From positions 164,642-228,641 of the forward strand of contig VTFK01000442.1 of the NCBI GenBank assembly GCA_009617715.1: a stretch of DNA of 64,000 nt, in the 5' to 3' direction. The translations under genes were made by a program, and so were the position numbers. Below are positions 36,010 to 47,539 of the stretch, piece by piece. Within the stretch, counting starts at the first letter, position 1. Each line of letters begins with the position of its first letter. The DNA is from Plectrocnemia conspersa. Taxonomy: Eukaryota > Arthropoda > Insecta > Trichoptera > Polycentropodidae. The notes beneath the pieces are model-generated. The model was not told the origin of the DNA and made no database searches. It saw nothing but the letters and a program-made list of their open reading frames with translations.

Positions 36010-38280
36010 TAACAGTAGCAATTTTAATGACTTATTATTATCGTTTATGTATGCATTTTAGAAATACTGTACATTTATAATTTTGTATTAATTGTGAAAA
36101 AAAGTGCTATAAAGACACCATTGTACATAAATAATATTAAAATGTATTTTTCCAAATCAGATTGGTAAAACCAAAACGACCAATGTAAATTTATTGTTAT
36201 TCATTATAATATATAAACTACTATGAATCAAGGCAACGACTGTTATGTATTATATATCATTTTCAGATTGAATTAATAATTTATTTATTGTTGCTATTAG
36301 TAATGTATAATAAAATAAAAACAATACTTACAGTTAGCTCAATGCAAAATGGCAGCAAGACTCCAGTGTTCCTATTAATTTTCATGTATTCTTAAGATAT
36401 ATAAATTAACGAGTTATTATGATGTGCAGTATTTCATTTTATTATAAAAACTATGTATTTATTTGTAACATTCAATTTAATTACGTTTTTATTACGCATG
36501 CTTGTGATTAATGTTGTAACTTGCAATAGATCTGAATTAGATAATTTACAACAATCTGTGTAAGATTAGGTTTGTTGGAAAATTAACAACGTAAGAATGA
36601 CTGATGAGCAGGTTTAATTATGATTAATTTACTAGTTTTATTATTATATTTTATAAGTAACTGGATAACCTTTGAGTATGTATCGCTATGATTTTATAAA
36701 TTGTATATCAGACTTCGACAGAAACATTTAAAATAAATTATTAAAAAACATATTTTATTTTTAATAACAAAAGATAAACTTCATATAAAACTAAAAATTA
36801 AAATACATAGTAATTTTTCTATGAAAGTAGTATTTTTTTTTACTATTGTCGATCTCTAAACACCAACATTAAATACTTGAATGAAATGTATTTGGTTATA
36901 ATACGGCATAAAATAAAAATTCCATGCATCTAGTCAAAAAAAAACATTTTGTTACATACGATTACAATTAAAATTATATTTTGGTATAGATTTGACAATG
37001 CAGTTTTTTTCTAAATTTAAAATTAAATCTGTTTCGACTGAACACTAGGTAATATGATAAATATTAAAAGGAACTGTACTGTATTTCATGATTTGACAGT
37101 TTCATATTTTTTGTTTCGAAAATTTATCAAAAATTTATTACTCGAATCATGATTTTAAATTTTGTATTATTGCTTACATTGTTTAATAAAGAATTTAAAC
37201 TTTAATATGTTTACTTTTATTCCTTTTAATTAAGTACCCAGCTCTATAATTTGTAGTCAACAACTGATATAGAAAACAAAAATAGCATGGAACAGTGCTT
37301 TTAGTTTTAAAATTTGACACGTTTATTAGAAACATGAAGTTTTTTCAGAAAAATATTAGCACCTTTTGCCTGCATTTTAACATCTATCATTATTTGTTTC
37401 TAAAACTTATTAGTATATATTTTTAATAAATTCTTAAGTTTTAAGATTGAATAATCATATTGGTAATATAATACAAAGACTAAAAATGACTTTCTATTGT
37501 TGTTGAAAAGATTTTACATCTATTGCAACTCAGTACTCAAGTTGATGTTAACTCAAGTTATAATTTGTATGGATTGTCATTTCGAAGAACACAAGATTTT
37601 CCAGATGTAAGTAGCTGGTTCTTTTGATACACGGTTTAATAACTAACCTCATTTCCCTATCAAATTTTGAAATAAAAATTCTTAAGTGTACCAAGTTTAT
37701 TTATATTTTAGTGACGAGTTTAAAGCGCCGTTCGTTTATACAAGGAAAAGGCTCAACATTGTAACTTGTCAACTGTAACTGCGAGCTGCTTATTAAAAGT
37801 GGTAAAGACACTGCTTTATTGTAATATATATTTATGAAAAAAATGAACTATGCAGTTTGTAAAGTTATTAATAGCAATTTTTGCCAATATTTTTATGCAT
37901 TGTGAGAAAAGGAGGGGAAATGATTTACAAAATTAAATAGTACTTTGATACTCATTTTTATTTTGCAATACACAAATAATGTCAACATAAAATATTTAAT
38001 GTAACCTCATGTACAACCCTATTTGAAGAGGTAGCCCTAAAAGTTTGGTTTGAGTTCTCCAAGTTAAGATTAATTTTAACAAATGATTAAATATTAAAAT
38101 CATAGCTTAATTACTTAATCAATGATAAATATAACAATAAAAAAATATTCATCATTATTTATTAAATATAATTATTTTAATCAGTACACAAATAATTTAA
38201 TAATATTGATTTGATTAATAACTGTACAATTTTTTAAAAAACATCTGTATTTATAATAACCAATAATACATAACTGTATT
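36010..38280. other. pinocchio 3'UTR and intergenic AT-rich sequence
   Basis: The first part probably carries the pinocchio 3'UTR (AATAAA at 36309). After that no coding region, RNA gene or repeat was recognised before the caspase duplication begins. Confidence 0.4.
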
Positions 38281-38649
38281 TAATATATTTCATTTATTTT
38301 ACACAATATCCTCGTGTTAAAACATTTATTTGATTACTGTGTAATTATCTTTATAAAAATATAAATGCAATAAAATACATCTGACTTAATTTTTTACTAA
38401 CAAAAAAAATATAGAAGTGTGTAATGAATAAATATAATATTGATGCTATTAATCCTGATAGTTTTGGCACCTACAACCACAAGTCGCTGTTAACAAATAA
38501 CATTTAGTTAACATTTTAAAAATAAACTTTTCCTATAACATAAATCGTCCAAGTAGTTATTATGACTATCACATTTTTAGTATAAGTAAATTTGTAACAT
38601 TGTAGTGTATAAAAATACAAGTAAGGCACAAGATTTAATTAATTGAAAA

Positions 38650-40188
38650 TTAGTCGGAATTGACAACTTTCCGAAGCCAAAGTTTCTTTCTGAGCGTCGA
38701 TTCAATTTGAGAAACTTGGTGCCCCTTTTTACTCAACTCAGCAGTGACAAACATAAATACGTCCATCAAATGGTGATTGTCTCCGTAGTTTATCATCCAC
38801 GAGCAAAGATTTTGGATAAACCACGTTCCTTTATTTACGTTTCTAAATGACACATAATTTTCTACAGTAGCCCAAAACACAATTAAATCTGCTTTCTCGG
38901 GGATCAAGTGAATAACTGGGGAATTTGTTATCATACCATCGGATTCTGTATCGTCATAGTCGTCAGTGTAGTCAGAGCTAGCTGCAAGCACCGTGCCCAT
39001 AACAGCATCACCTCGGCATGCTTGAATGATTAATATTTTGGGCTTTCCAATTAAAGCTTCACTATGGCATAGCATATCTTTGATTTCGTTGACTCGGATA
39101 GGTACGCTGTCGCTTCCGTAAACTTTACCTTTAGTTCCATGAGATAATATGCACGCACCAAACACTCCATGATCTTGGGACACCATGTTAACGTGAGAAG
39201 AAATAATACGAGGAATTTCATTATGATTTAAATCTTCGTAAACATGGACGTTAAAACCGAACAATTTCCAGCAAGTAGTCAATTCCCTCACGTCATTTTC
39301 AGTACCTTTTCTATCCGATAAGCTTAATGTTGAACTTTTAAAATATTTATTACTAATGATTATAAAATCTCCAACGTTTTTAGGATTCTTTATATCATAA
39401 TAATCAGATAAATCTGTTCCTTTGTTTATGACACTTGCTGTATCTTCCGGTAATTTTGCAATAAACAGTTGTTTTTTCATCAAAATCTGCCGATTAATAT
39501 ATTCTTGAACGCTTACGAATTTCAAATGCATGTTAATGAACTTTTTCTGTAAAAAAATTGTTACTGGTTTTGCGTCACATTGAACAAAATGGTCCAGCTT
39601 ATTTTGCATTGGTGTCCACGACCCGATTTGAACAACATCCGACGAGAACAACTTTAAAAGAAATAACTCCAGGTAGTCGTAATCGGCGCTCTCTATATTC
39701 AAAGCTGTCGATGTATCAATAGAATCGAGAACGCTCTGGATGAATTTTTGAGTAGTCGCTTTATCAAAATCTTCGCACATCGCATATAAAAACTTTTTCA
39801 TTGGATGAACGAAAAGCGAAATCTCCAAAACGTGAGGCATAAAATGGTTCTTGGCATGTTCCACTTTTATATTCAACTCGTTTAAAATTTGGTGATTCTT
39901 AATAATTAACAGTGCTTCGATAATAGTCTCCTTCCAGTGCGCGCCACCATAGTCTTCGGCCCAGCGACGCAAGAATTGATGCGAGTCGTCCGACAAAATC
40001 GATTTCGACAAGTTAATCGATTCCTCGCAAGGGTCGTATAGCAAAAACAATAAAGAAATCTTCTCGTATGAAGCTAGATCGTCTTCTATCTTATCAAAAG
40101 AATTTAGTTCCAGAGCCCCGTAATCAAGAATACTCACAGTATCCATATTTTCAGGCGAATTTGAATCGGTACTTTCCCGATTACTCAT
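38650..40188 (-). CDS. Dredd: caspase-8/Dredd-like initiator caspase, copy A
   Basis: An intronless frame of 512 residues encodes a cysteine protease with a long prodomain (about 1-260) and a caspase domain. The catalytic His350 lies in CILSHGTKGK and Cys391 in IIQACRGD. The S1-pocket Arg lies in VSFRNVNKGTWFIQ. A conserved TESD|G after residue 417 is a likely interdomain cleavage site. GTWFIQNLC and the C-terminal TLRKKL strongly resemble caspase-8, and Dredd is the insect caspase-8 homologue acting in the IMD antimicrobial pathway with FADD and Relish. I chose the ATG at 40188 because it aligns with the paralogue's start and gives nearly equal lengths (512 and 511). The frame stays open 27 codons upstream, and an acceptor-like TTTATAG just before this ATG may mean a 5'UTR intron. 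No lesion was found. Confidence 0.88.
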   Translation of the reverse strand: MSNRESTDSNSPENMDTVSILDYGALELNSFDKIEDDLASYEKISLLFLLYDPCEESINLSKSILSDDSHQFLRRWAEDYGGAHWKETIIEALLIIKNHQILNELNIKVEHAKNHFMPHVLEISLFVHPMKKFLYAMCEDFDKATTQKFIQSVLDSIDTSTALNIESADYDYLELFLLKLFSSDVVQIGSWTPMQNKLDHFVQCDAKPVTIFLQKKFINMHLKFVSVQEYINRQILMKKQLFIAKLPEDTASVINKGTDLSDYYDIKNPKNVGDFIIISNKYFKSSTLSLSDRKGTENDVRELTTCWKLFGFNVHVYEDLNHNEIPRIISSHVNMVSQDHGVFGACILSHGTKGKVYGSDSVPIRVNEIKDMLCHSEALIGKPKILIIQACRGDAVMGTVLAASSDYTDDYDDTESDGMITNSPVIHLIPEKADLIVFWATVENYVSFRNVNKGTWFIQNLCSWMINYGDNHHLMDVFMFVTAELSKKGHQVSQIESTLRKKLWLRKVVNSD

Positions 40189-40194
40189 CTTTCT

Positions 40195-40575
40195 ATAAAT
40201 AAATTTCAACCACAATTGGTTAAACTTATTCAAACGTGTATTTTCAACAAAATAGTCCTCTTCATTCAACGCAATTATAGCGATCTGATGTAATAAATAG
40301 TTTTCACTCCGTCAATACTCCGTCGAGTTTTGTTTTTTTCTGACAGCTGTCAGAGACGTTGGCCGTAAGCGATTATCTTATGGGCATTATTAATCCTCCA
40401 CCTAAAAAGCATTTTTTATTTTTTTGCATGCTACAATTTTACGTGGTCACTTGTACGCTAAACAAAAGTATGCTAATAAATTCCTTTATTTATTTCATTT
40501 TAAGAATTGAAAAAACAAATTTTATTTATTTATTGTGGGCAAAACTAGGCGCCACTCTTGTAATACTGACGTGAC
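40195..40575 (-). promoter_or_regulatory. upstream region of caspase copy A, partly shared with copy B
   Basis: Contains the 12-bp palindrome TGACAGCTGTCA at 40341-40352 and ATTATAGCGAT near 40275. Both are also present upstream of copy B at similar distances. Weaker similarity (LLWAKLG against LLWPKLV if translated on plus) extends to about 40575 and 46355, marking the outer edge of the duplicated block. Confidence 0.6.
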
Positions 40576-40986
40576 GGCGGTGGAGGGATCATTCATCGAT
40601 CATTTACATCACCATTTCATCATGTAACGTAACTTCTGAACTTTTAATAAAATTGTTAGGACCAACAAATTAACTACCGCTAATAATCGTGTTCAATAAC
40701 CTTATATTATTTTATAAAAATAAAATCGTATATCAACGAATAAATTATTATAGACACATGTTACAAATTAATCAAATTGTATGTAATTAATTATTTACAC
40801 GTGTTGCACATTAATATGTCATTATCATTATTCACACGTGTATCAAATTAAATATTTATTATAAATATGGAGTAATTAAGCAAATAAAGATACTCGAAAG
40901 ACAGTACTCAATCAGAGAGTCACTAAAACTACCGTCGTATTATTTCTGGAGCATCTGCCAAACCATTTTCTGGCTTCCGCCAGTTA

Positions 40987-41035
40987 ATATTAATAAATAT
41001 TTGACCATTTTAAATGGTCAAATATTTATTAATAT
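40987..41035. repeat. perfect 49-bp palindromic hairpin
   Basis: Two 24-bp arms (ATATTAATAAATATTTGACC ATTT and its exact reverse complement) flank a single T at 41011. There are no mismatches. It lies between the two caspase copies. Confidence 0.9.
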
Positions 41036-41352
41036 AAAAAAGTGAAAACAGCGTAGTCGATGGGTAAAAAAAAGGGTTACTGATGTAAATTAATTTTTAC
41101 AATAATTCATATTTATTGCAATAAATGTACTTACTTATTAGTACAAAATTAATCAAATCTAAACGAACTCGATATTTTGATTTCAAAACAACTAATGAAG
41201 AAAGTCCCGTTTTGTATAAAAACAATATCAGCAGTACTTGTATTTAAGTATTATATTTTTCTCTTCTATTAAACCAATATTGAAATAGGATTTTGTATAA
41301 TATCTAATTAGCAAATAATATAGCAAACTACACAACAACTATATTATAGTGT

Positions 41353-41430
41353 GAAGGGTGAACTGAACATAAGACCGTTTTGGGAAGATATGTCTCTTTG
41401 CCCAGCTGTCCAATGTTTAGTTCGCTCTTC
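41353..41430. repeat. imperfect hairpin and duplicated motif
   Basis: GAAGGGTGAACTGAACAT pairs with ATGTTTAGTTCGCTCTTC (15 of 18 positions). Inside it TGTCTCTTTGCCCAGCTGTC is related to CATCTCTTTGGCCAACTGTC about 110 bp further on. This is probably a decayed inverted-repeat element. Confidence 0.45.
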
Positions 41431-41739
41431 ATATCCACAACGCCTCATACATAAAAAATAAAGTTATGGTATGAAAATTATATTTATGGAATATTTTCGA
41501 GCGACATCTCTTTGGCCAACTGTCGGTCACGATGCTATAATAATGCTAGATATATAGTGTTGTTTGTCGAGTGTGACAACCACAATTTAAATTTAGCAGG
41601 TTTATACTCTACTAAATAGGATCCAGCTTTCGTAAATTTTTTTGTGACGGTCGAAAGTGTTTCTTTATTTTTTCTCGTCTGACACTTCGTTGGTATGAAT
41701 TAAAAAAGGTAGTGCTTTTAACAATAAAGCGCGAATCTA

Positions 41740-42495
41740 GTGCCCGGTTAGAAGCTGTCAGAGCTATATATGAAGGACTTGACGAACTAGTAAAGCTTCT
41801 GAAAAACATATCAGAAGACCTATTAATAAATTCTGAAACCAGAAGTGACGCAGCATAGCTGCTTTCAAACATATTACATTTTAACTTTACAGTTTTACTG
41901 AAATTCTGGAACACAATTCTTGACAAAATTAACCGAACTAAGAAACGGCTGTAGGATCCTACGATTAATTTTAGAGAAGCAGCCGCTGATATTAAATCCC
42001 TAAAGCAATAACTAATCGAAATTCTTAGCGATTTGAATGAAAATGCTGTAATAAACGCTGTAGATAAATTCCCTGCATGGGGCATTGAAATTAAAAGAAG
42101 AGGAAAGTGACGTTAAAGTATTTCCGGAGAACACGGACTTACAGCCTAGGAAAGAATTATGCGTGTCATGAAAAGCGTGATCGATCGTCTTTAACAAGGG
42201 ATATCGACAGATTGCGTGAAAGTTGCATAAATTTTGGATTGCTTTACGTCGCCGACGTCAATGGCAAATAATTAATTAGTGGAAATTAAAGATTGCAAAA
42301 TATTGCTTAGGACGCGTATTGAAAATTTATCAAGAACTACAATGGATTTTCTGAACTTTATTGTTGCCCGTGAAGATTGTTTATTTTTGAATTTAAGCAT
42401 TTCTCTCCAAATTCGTTTGATGATTACAGTATCAATAGCCAGCTGTGAGCGGTCTTTTAGCAAATTTGCTATGGTGAAGTCAAAGAAAATCTATT
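41740..42495 (+). pseudogene. hAT transposase relic (ZMYM1-like type)
   Basis: Plus-strand translation across several stops reads ARLEAVRAIYEGLDELVKLL, then NISEDLLINSETRSDAA, LLKFWNTILDKINRTKKRL and DIKSLKQ. It ends in the open frame at 42279-42497 with LSISLQIRLMITVSIASCER SFSKFAMVKSKK. The last part is the hAT dimerisation core (I-x-V-S-x-A-S-x-E-R-S-F-S-K), and the order matches the hAT-derived ZMYM1-type proteins. At least six in-frame stops show it is a dead copy. It sits between the duplicated caspases. Confidence 0.8.
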
Positions 42496-42499
42496 AATA

Positions 42500-43249
42500 A
42501 TTTTTTTTTAAATGTAATTGAAAATTTTTCATATTTTTTAATCAAGTTAATACTTTTTTATTGTTTTATCTCATATATAAATCCATAACATATTTATGTC
42601 TTATTGTTATTGGTGTATTGGTATAATTATTTTCGAATGGCTGATTTTTTCAAATACCAGGCATTCATAATTATGGTCACATTACCTTCTTATATATTTT
42701 TAAGTTATGTATTACACATATGATTTTTAAGTTGTTTTTTATTTGTACTTTTGGTATTTCTATTTTAATTTGAATTTATTAAGTTATATCATATTGATTT
42801 TTCTTGGCTTATAGTTTGATTTTTGTATTGATTAATTTATATGTCAATGACTTTATTTTTTTGTGTCAATGGCTATTTACTTGTATATTATTGGAATCGT
42901 TATTTTATATTTTCTTATTTGTATTCTTTTACATCGCTTTTCTTTTGTATTTTATTTAGGTATTGTGTACTCTCTTTTAAAAAGTTACAAATATAAATGC
43001 TGACCTAATAAATATTTTTTTCCATTCAAAATATCATGATTAAAATCTTATAAAATTAAATAATAATTATGATGTTATGGAATCTAAATATTATAAGTTG
43101 TGATTTTGAATTTCGTTTATAATCATTTACATTTTACTAAAATTATTTATGTAATACAATTTTAAATAATTTTGCAGGTGCTGAAAGCAATGATACATAT
43201 GTGAATAATTTAATCAAAATGAACATGTAATCTCTTTAATTTTTATTTT
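42500..43249. other. AT-rich, nothing recognised
   Basis: Strongly AT-biased sequence after the hAT relic, with no gene, RNA or repeat recognised. Confidence 0.4.
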
Positions 43250-43603
43250 ATGTATGAGAATAACTTTCTACGTGTTTATTTTATAGTTTATGTAGCGAAG
43301 ATAAATATGTTGACAAAAACGTTGAATGTGGTAACGGAATTTTTTTATTGTACCATGTTTCTTCAAACTGGAACAATTGGCGATCTGATCGAGTGTCACG
43401 TCTTTTATAATGGTCTTTCGAGTAAGCTCGAAGAGTACAAAAGGCCATTTGAGAGCCTCCAAAATCACCTCGTTATGAAAGTTTACATTGTCAAGGCTGC
43501 GTTAGGCAACTGTCCGATAGTTATAATGGACTGTTCAAACAGTGCGAAACCATTAGGGTTTTTTGAAATCAGTAAAAAACGTAATTTTATATTAACGATT
43601 TAA
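43250..43603 (+). CDS. unidentified open frame between the caspases
   Basis: The frame is 117 codons. Its second part, from about 43363, is less AT-rich and protein-like: TGTIGDLIECHVFYNGLSSK, LEEYKRPFESLQNHLVMKVY, then IVKAALGNCPIVIMDC. The N-terminal third looks like random AT-rich translation. An acceptor could lie just before the better part, so this may be a fragment of an unidentified gene or transposon. No family is recognised, and an overlapping minus-strand frame (43268-43468) is also open. Confidence 0.25.
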   Translation: MYENNFLRVYFIVYVAKINMLTKTLNVVTEFFYCTMFLQTGTIGDLIECHVFYNGLSSKLEEYKRPFESLQNHLVMKVYIVKAALGNCPIVIMDCSNSAKPLGFFEISKKRNFILTI

Positions 43604-44147
43604 TAATCAACTGTAGAAAAATATTTTTACAAAACTATAGATGTAGATAAAAAAATCATTTCTTTGTAAATACAATTTTAAAAATGCATTAAAATATATG
43701 TATACAAATTTTATTTGTTTTTTGGACATTTTTAATTATATTTTTCACAATATCATTATGTTGTGAAGACCAATAAATTAGTAACTTTATAAAAATATAA
43801 ATGCAATAAAATATTAAATCAGTGTCTAAAAAAATTTCAATAGTAAAGCAAAAACAATTGTATTGGTGTGAATAAATACTTATATACATTATATTGTCGT
43901 TATATTCACACTACAAATCTTTATTAATTATTTAAGTATTGATTCCTTTAACCACAAGGTATTTTTGATAAAGAGCACTTAGTTTAACAACTTCATTTTT
44001 TCCCAAAGACTAGAATATAGTATTTATATTATATACATTGTCAAATTATTTATTTTGAATATCACATTTTAATTATTATCAGTGTGTAACATTGTGGTGT
44101 ACAAAATATAAGTAAGGCACTACAATAAATTTAATTAATTAAAGAGA

Positions 44148-45683
44148 TCAGTTCTCATTGGTGACTTTCCAAAGCCAAAGTTTCTTTCTAAGCGTCGATT
44201 CGATTTGAGAAACTTGATGCCCTTTTTTACTCAACTCGGAAGTGACTATAGTAAACACATCCTGCAAATGTTGTTTGTCTCCGTGCTTCGTCATCCATAC
44301 GCAAAGCTCTTGAATAAACCAAGTGCCTTTATTTATGTCTCTTAACGATGCAAAATTTTCTACAGTAGCCCAAAATATAAGTAAATCTGCCATCTCTGGG
44401 ATTATTTGATTAGACGGAGGATTTATTAAAAAACCGTCGGATTCTGTTTCCACATCGTTATCGGTGAAGTCAGAGCTAGATGTGCGCACTGCATTCATAA
44501 TATCATCTCCTCTACAGGCTTGAATGATCAATAGTTTGGGCTTTCCGATTAAAGCTTCACATTGGCATAGAATACCTTTAATCTCGTTGACTTTAATAGG
44601 TACACTGTCGCTTCCGAAAATTTTTCCTCTAGTACCGTGCGACAATATGCATGCAGCAAACGCTCCATGATCCTGAGACACCATGTTAACATGAGTACGA
44701 ATAATACTAGGAATATCACTATGACTTAGGTCTTCGTAAATATGGATTTTAAAACCGTAAGATTCCCAACATGTTGTCAATTCTTTCACATCGTGTTCAG
44801 TTCCTCTCCTCTCTGACAAATTTAATTCTGATTTTTTGAAATGTTTATTACTAATGATTATAAAATCTCCGACGTATTTAGGATTCTTGATACCGTAAGA
44901 ATCATCAAAATCCAGTTTATTGTTTACGTTTGTTAACTTTTCCGTCGATTTAACAGTAAACAGTTGTTTTTTCATCAAAATCTGCCGATTTATGTATTGT
45001 TGAACATTTAAGAACTTCAAATGCATGTCGATGAACTTCTTTTGCAAAAAACTTGTGACTGGTTTTGCATCGCATTGAACGAAATTTTCGAGCTTGTATT
45101 GCAACGGCATCCATGAACCAATTTGAACAACGTCCGACGAGATCAACTTTAAAAGGAACAACTCCAGGTAATCGTAGTCGGCGCTCTCTATATTCAATGC
45201 TTTCGATGCATCTGTAGAATCGAGAATGCTCTGGATGAATTTGTGGGTAGTCGCTTTATCAAAATCTTCGCACATCGCGTATAGAATTTTCCTAATCGGA
45301 TGAATAAAGAGCGAAATCTCCACCACATGAGGCATAAAGTGGCTCTTGGCGTGTTCCACATTAATATTTAACTCTTTTAAGATTTGGTGATTCTTAATAA
45401 TCAGCAGCGCTTCGACGAAAGTTTCCTTCCAGTGCGCATTGACGTAATTTTCAGCCCAGCGACGCAAAAATTGGTGAGAATCATCGGATAAAATCGATTT
45501 CGACAAGTTAATCGATTCCTCGCAAGGGTCGTATAGTAAAAATAACAAAGAAATCTTTTCGTATAAAGCCAGATCTTCTTCAATTTTATTAAATGATTCC
45601 AATTCGAGGTTGCCGTAATCTAGAATACTCACAGCATCCAAATTTTCAGGTGGATTTGAATCGGTACTATCCTGGTTATTCAT
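44148..45683 (-). CDS. Dredd: caspase-8/Dredd-like initiator caspase, copy B
   Basis: Intronless paralogue of the copy at 38.65-40.19 kb, in the same orientation, 511 residues. The catalytic residues are His349 (ILSHGTRGK) and Cys390 (IIQACRGD). The pocket Arg is in ASLRDINKGTWFIQ, and TESD|G is after residue 416. The last 119 residues after QACRG align with copy A without a gap, and VSQIESTLRKKLWL is identical. Differences concentrate in the prodomain-catalytic linker (around residues 245-270) and the p20-p10 linker. Flanking DNA is also related on both sides, so this is a DNA-level tandem duplication rather than a retrocopy. The start at 45683 is chosen because it aligns with copy A; the frame is open 7 codons further upstream. 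No lesion was found. Confidence 0.88.
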   Translation of the reverse strand: MNNQDSTDSNPPENLDAVSILDYGNLELESFNKIEEDLALYEKISLLFLLYDPCEESINLSKSILSDDSHQFLRRWAENYVNAHWKETFVEALLIIKNHQILKELNINVEHAKSHFMPHVVEISLFIHPIRKILYAMCEDFDKATTHKFIQSILDSTDASKALNIESADYDYLELFLLKLISSDVVQIGSWMPLQYKLENFVQCDAKPVTSFLQKKFIDMHLKFLNVQQYINRQILMKKQLFTVKSTEKLTNVNNKLDFDDSYGIKNPKYVGDFIIISNKHFKKSELNLSERRGTEHDVKELTTCWESYGFKIHIYEDLSHSDIPSIIRTHVNMVSQDHGAFAACILSHGTRGKIFGSDSVPIKVNEIKGILCQCEALIGKPKLLIIQACRGDDIMNAVRTSSSDFTDNDVETESDGFLINPPSNQIIPEMADLLIFWATVENFASLRDINKGTWFIQELCVWMTKHGDKQHLQDVFTIVTSELSKKGHQVSQIESTLRKKLWLWKVTNEN

Positions 45684-45689
45684 TTTTCT

Positions 45690-46360
45690 ATAAATAGATT
45701 TCAACAGTAAAACGTTAAAATAAGCACTGATAACCTTTCTTATTACAAATTTAGTAATCGCTATGTTTAACTCAATTATAGCGATTTAGTAAAAATATGT
45801 GGTTTTTGATGATAGCACACACCCTTCGAGTACTTTAGATAGACAAAGTTGCCAGTGATGAAATTTTGACAGCTGTCAGATAATCAGCAGTCTTAAGAGA
45901 TTATTTAATGGCTTCTATTATGCGAATGTGAATTAAGTTTTGGCGTTTTCGCGTGTTTTGTCGCAAAAATTTTTCAAAACTATAAGCTACTTTTCAAAAC
46001 CAACTCTTGCTACTATTTCTCTATTTTGTTGGTTAAATTGGCAATGTGGAAAACTCACTCATTAATTACGCCAAATAATACATAAATTAAAATCCTACGG
46101 TCATAATTTTAACTGTTGAGGGACCGAAATATTTTTAGTCGATTATGCTATCCCTTTGTGTCATTGTTTATGCACGCACACAATCGCATTTCCTACTCGG
46201 AGCCGATGACATCAAGCACGCGCGACTTCACAAACGTTCACAATAAAACACAATATTTTTTTTTACATTTTTTCTTTACAAATAATAATATTATGGGGGC
46301 AGATTTAGATTTGTTATGGCCAAAGCTGGTCGGCACTTGAGTAGCACTGGTGTGACAGTT
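45690..46360 (-). promoter_or_regulatory. upstream region of caspase copy B
   Basis: Carries the same TGACAGCTGTCA palindrome (45867-45878) and an ATTATAGCGAT motif near 45777 as copy A, followed by a related AGAGATTATTTAATGGC. Similarity to the copy A flank fades near 46355. Confidence 0.6.
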
Positions 46361-46914
46361 ATTCTCTTGACTGGCAATCTTTCGCTCATTCGGACGTGTC
46401 GTCTCGCGTCCGCCTTATAACCATGTAAACTTCATAAATCATCAATAAAATACTACTGCAGCGGCTCAATCTGTGTATAATTGCAACTCGTCACCATCAT
46501 CGTCCCTAAAATATTAACAAAATAAATTATTACAAACCATATCATCTATGACACACAAACACGTGTACAAGCTAATCCGTGCAAGAGAATAGGGGATATA
46601 TACACCGTCCGACATACTCACCCAAATTTCTCTTGCGAAATTCTCTGACAAAGCGGTATAGCATGGGCGCGTGAAATTTATTAAAAGCGTTATAAGCTAA
46701 AATATTATTTGGCTTCTAGCGTTTTTAACGTGTAGAATAAGATATTTTTTACTTGCGGTTTTTGCTTTGTACCCGCCTAATGGATCTAACATAGTGATAT
46801 AATCTGCTTAACAATTGTTTTTCAGTTGTCATCAATTTGATAAAAAAAATATACATAAACTATACTATGCCAAAATAACTGCACATTTTATCAAAAAACT
46901 AAATCATATTCTTC
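46361..46914. other. intergenic, nothing recognised
   Basis: No supported coding, RNA or repeat feature. Confidence 0.35.
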
Positions 46915-47535
46915 TTTTACGACGCTACAACTGATGGACGGTTTTGGTCATGTCCGTTAAAATTCTCCACCTTTTCCGATCCGTTGCCTCCCTCTTCCGA
47001 CTTATTATGCGCAGTGTCTTGCAGTCTTCATCCACACACTCCATCCGTCGCCTTTTTAGTTTGCCTGGGATTTCTACACGGCCATTATCATTGATGCTCT
47101 GCTAGTTGGCATTCCCATCAGAAGACTTGGCTTCTAACTCGAGATTCATTTTTTTCTGTATGTACCATCTGATTTTTGGTTGAACGGAATATTGTTCTTA
47201 ACATTTTTCTTTCAAAGACTCCGAGCTGATTTTCTTTCCTCTGTGTAGTTGTCCACGTTTCACTGCCATAGATAATGCTGGGGTGGATAATCGTTTTATA
47301 TATGGTGAGTTACGTTATTCTGCTGAGTAACCGTGAACGCAGAACCTTCGTGCACTCATAATAACATTTGTTTTCAAGTAGAATACGTTTTCTAACTTAT
47401 TTGTTCGGTGAAGACCCTAATTAGGTGAAGCTATTCACACCCTCATATACGTGTTCTCCCACTTGGATACTGTCTATTAGATAGGTCTCTCGGCCACTGA
47501 TTATAAATTTCGTATTGCGCTAGCTTATTTTCTTT
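46915..47535 (-). mobile_element. 3' tail of a LINE reverse transcriptase
   Basis: Minus-strand translation gives VGEHVYEGVNSFTYLGS, then ILLENKCYYECTKVLRSRLL, TIYKTIIHPSIIYGSETWTT and TQRKENQLGVFERKMLRTIF. It ends with ATDRKRWRILTDMTKTVHQL and a stop. This is the standard C-terminal region of a common insect LINE family (YGSETW...FERKMLR...R-x-R-x-x-W). Frameshifts and stops interrupt it, and the 5' reverse transcriptase core is missing. Confidence 0.85.
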
Positions 47536-47539
47536 CTCG

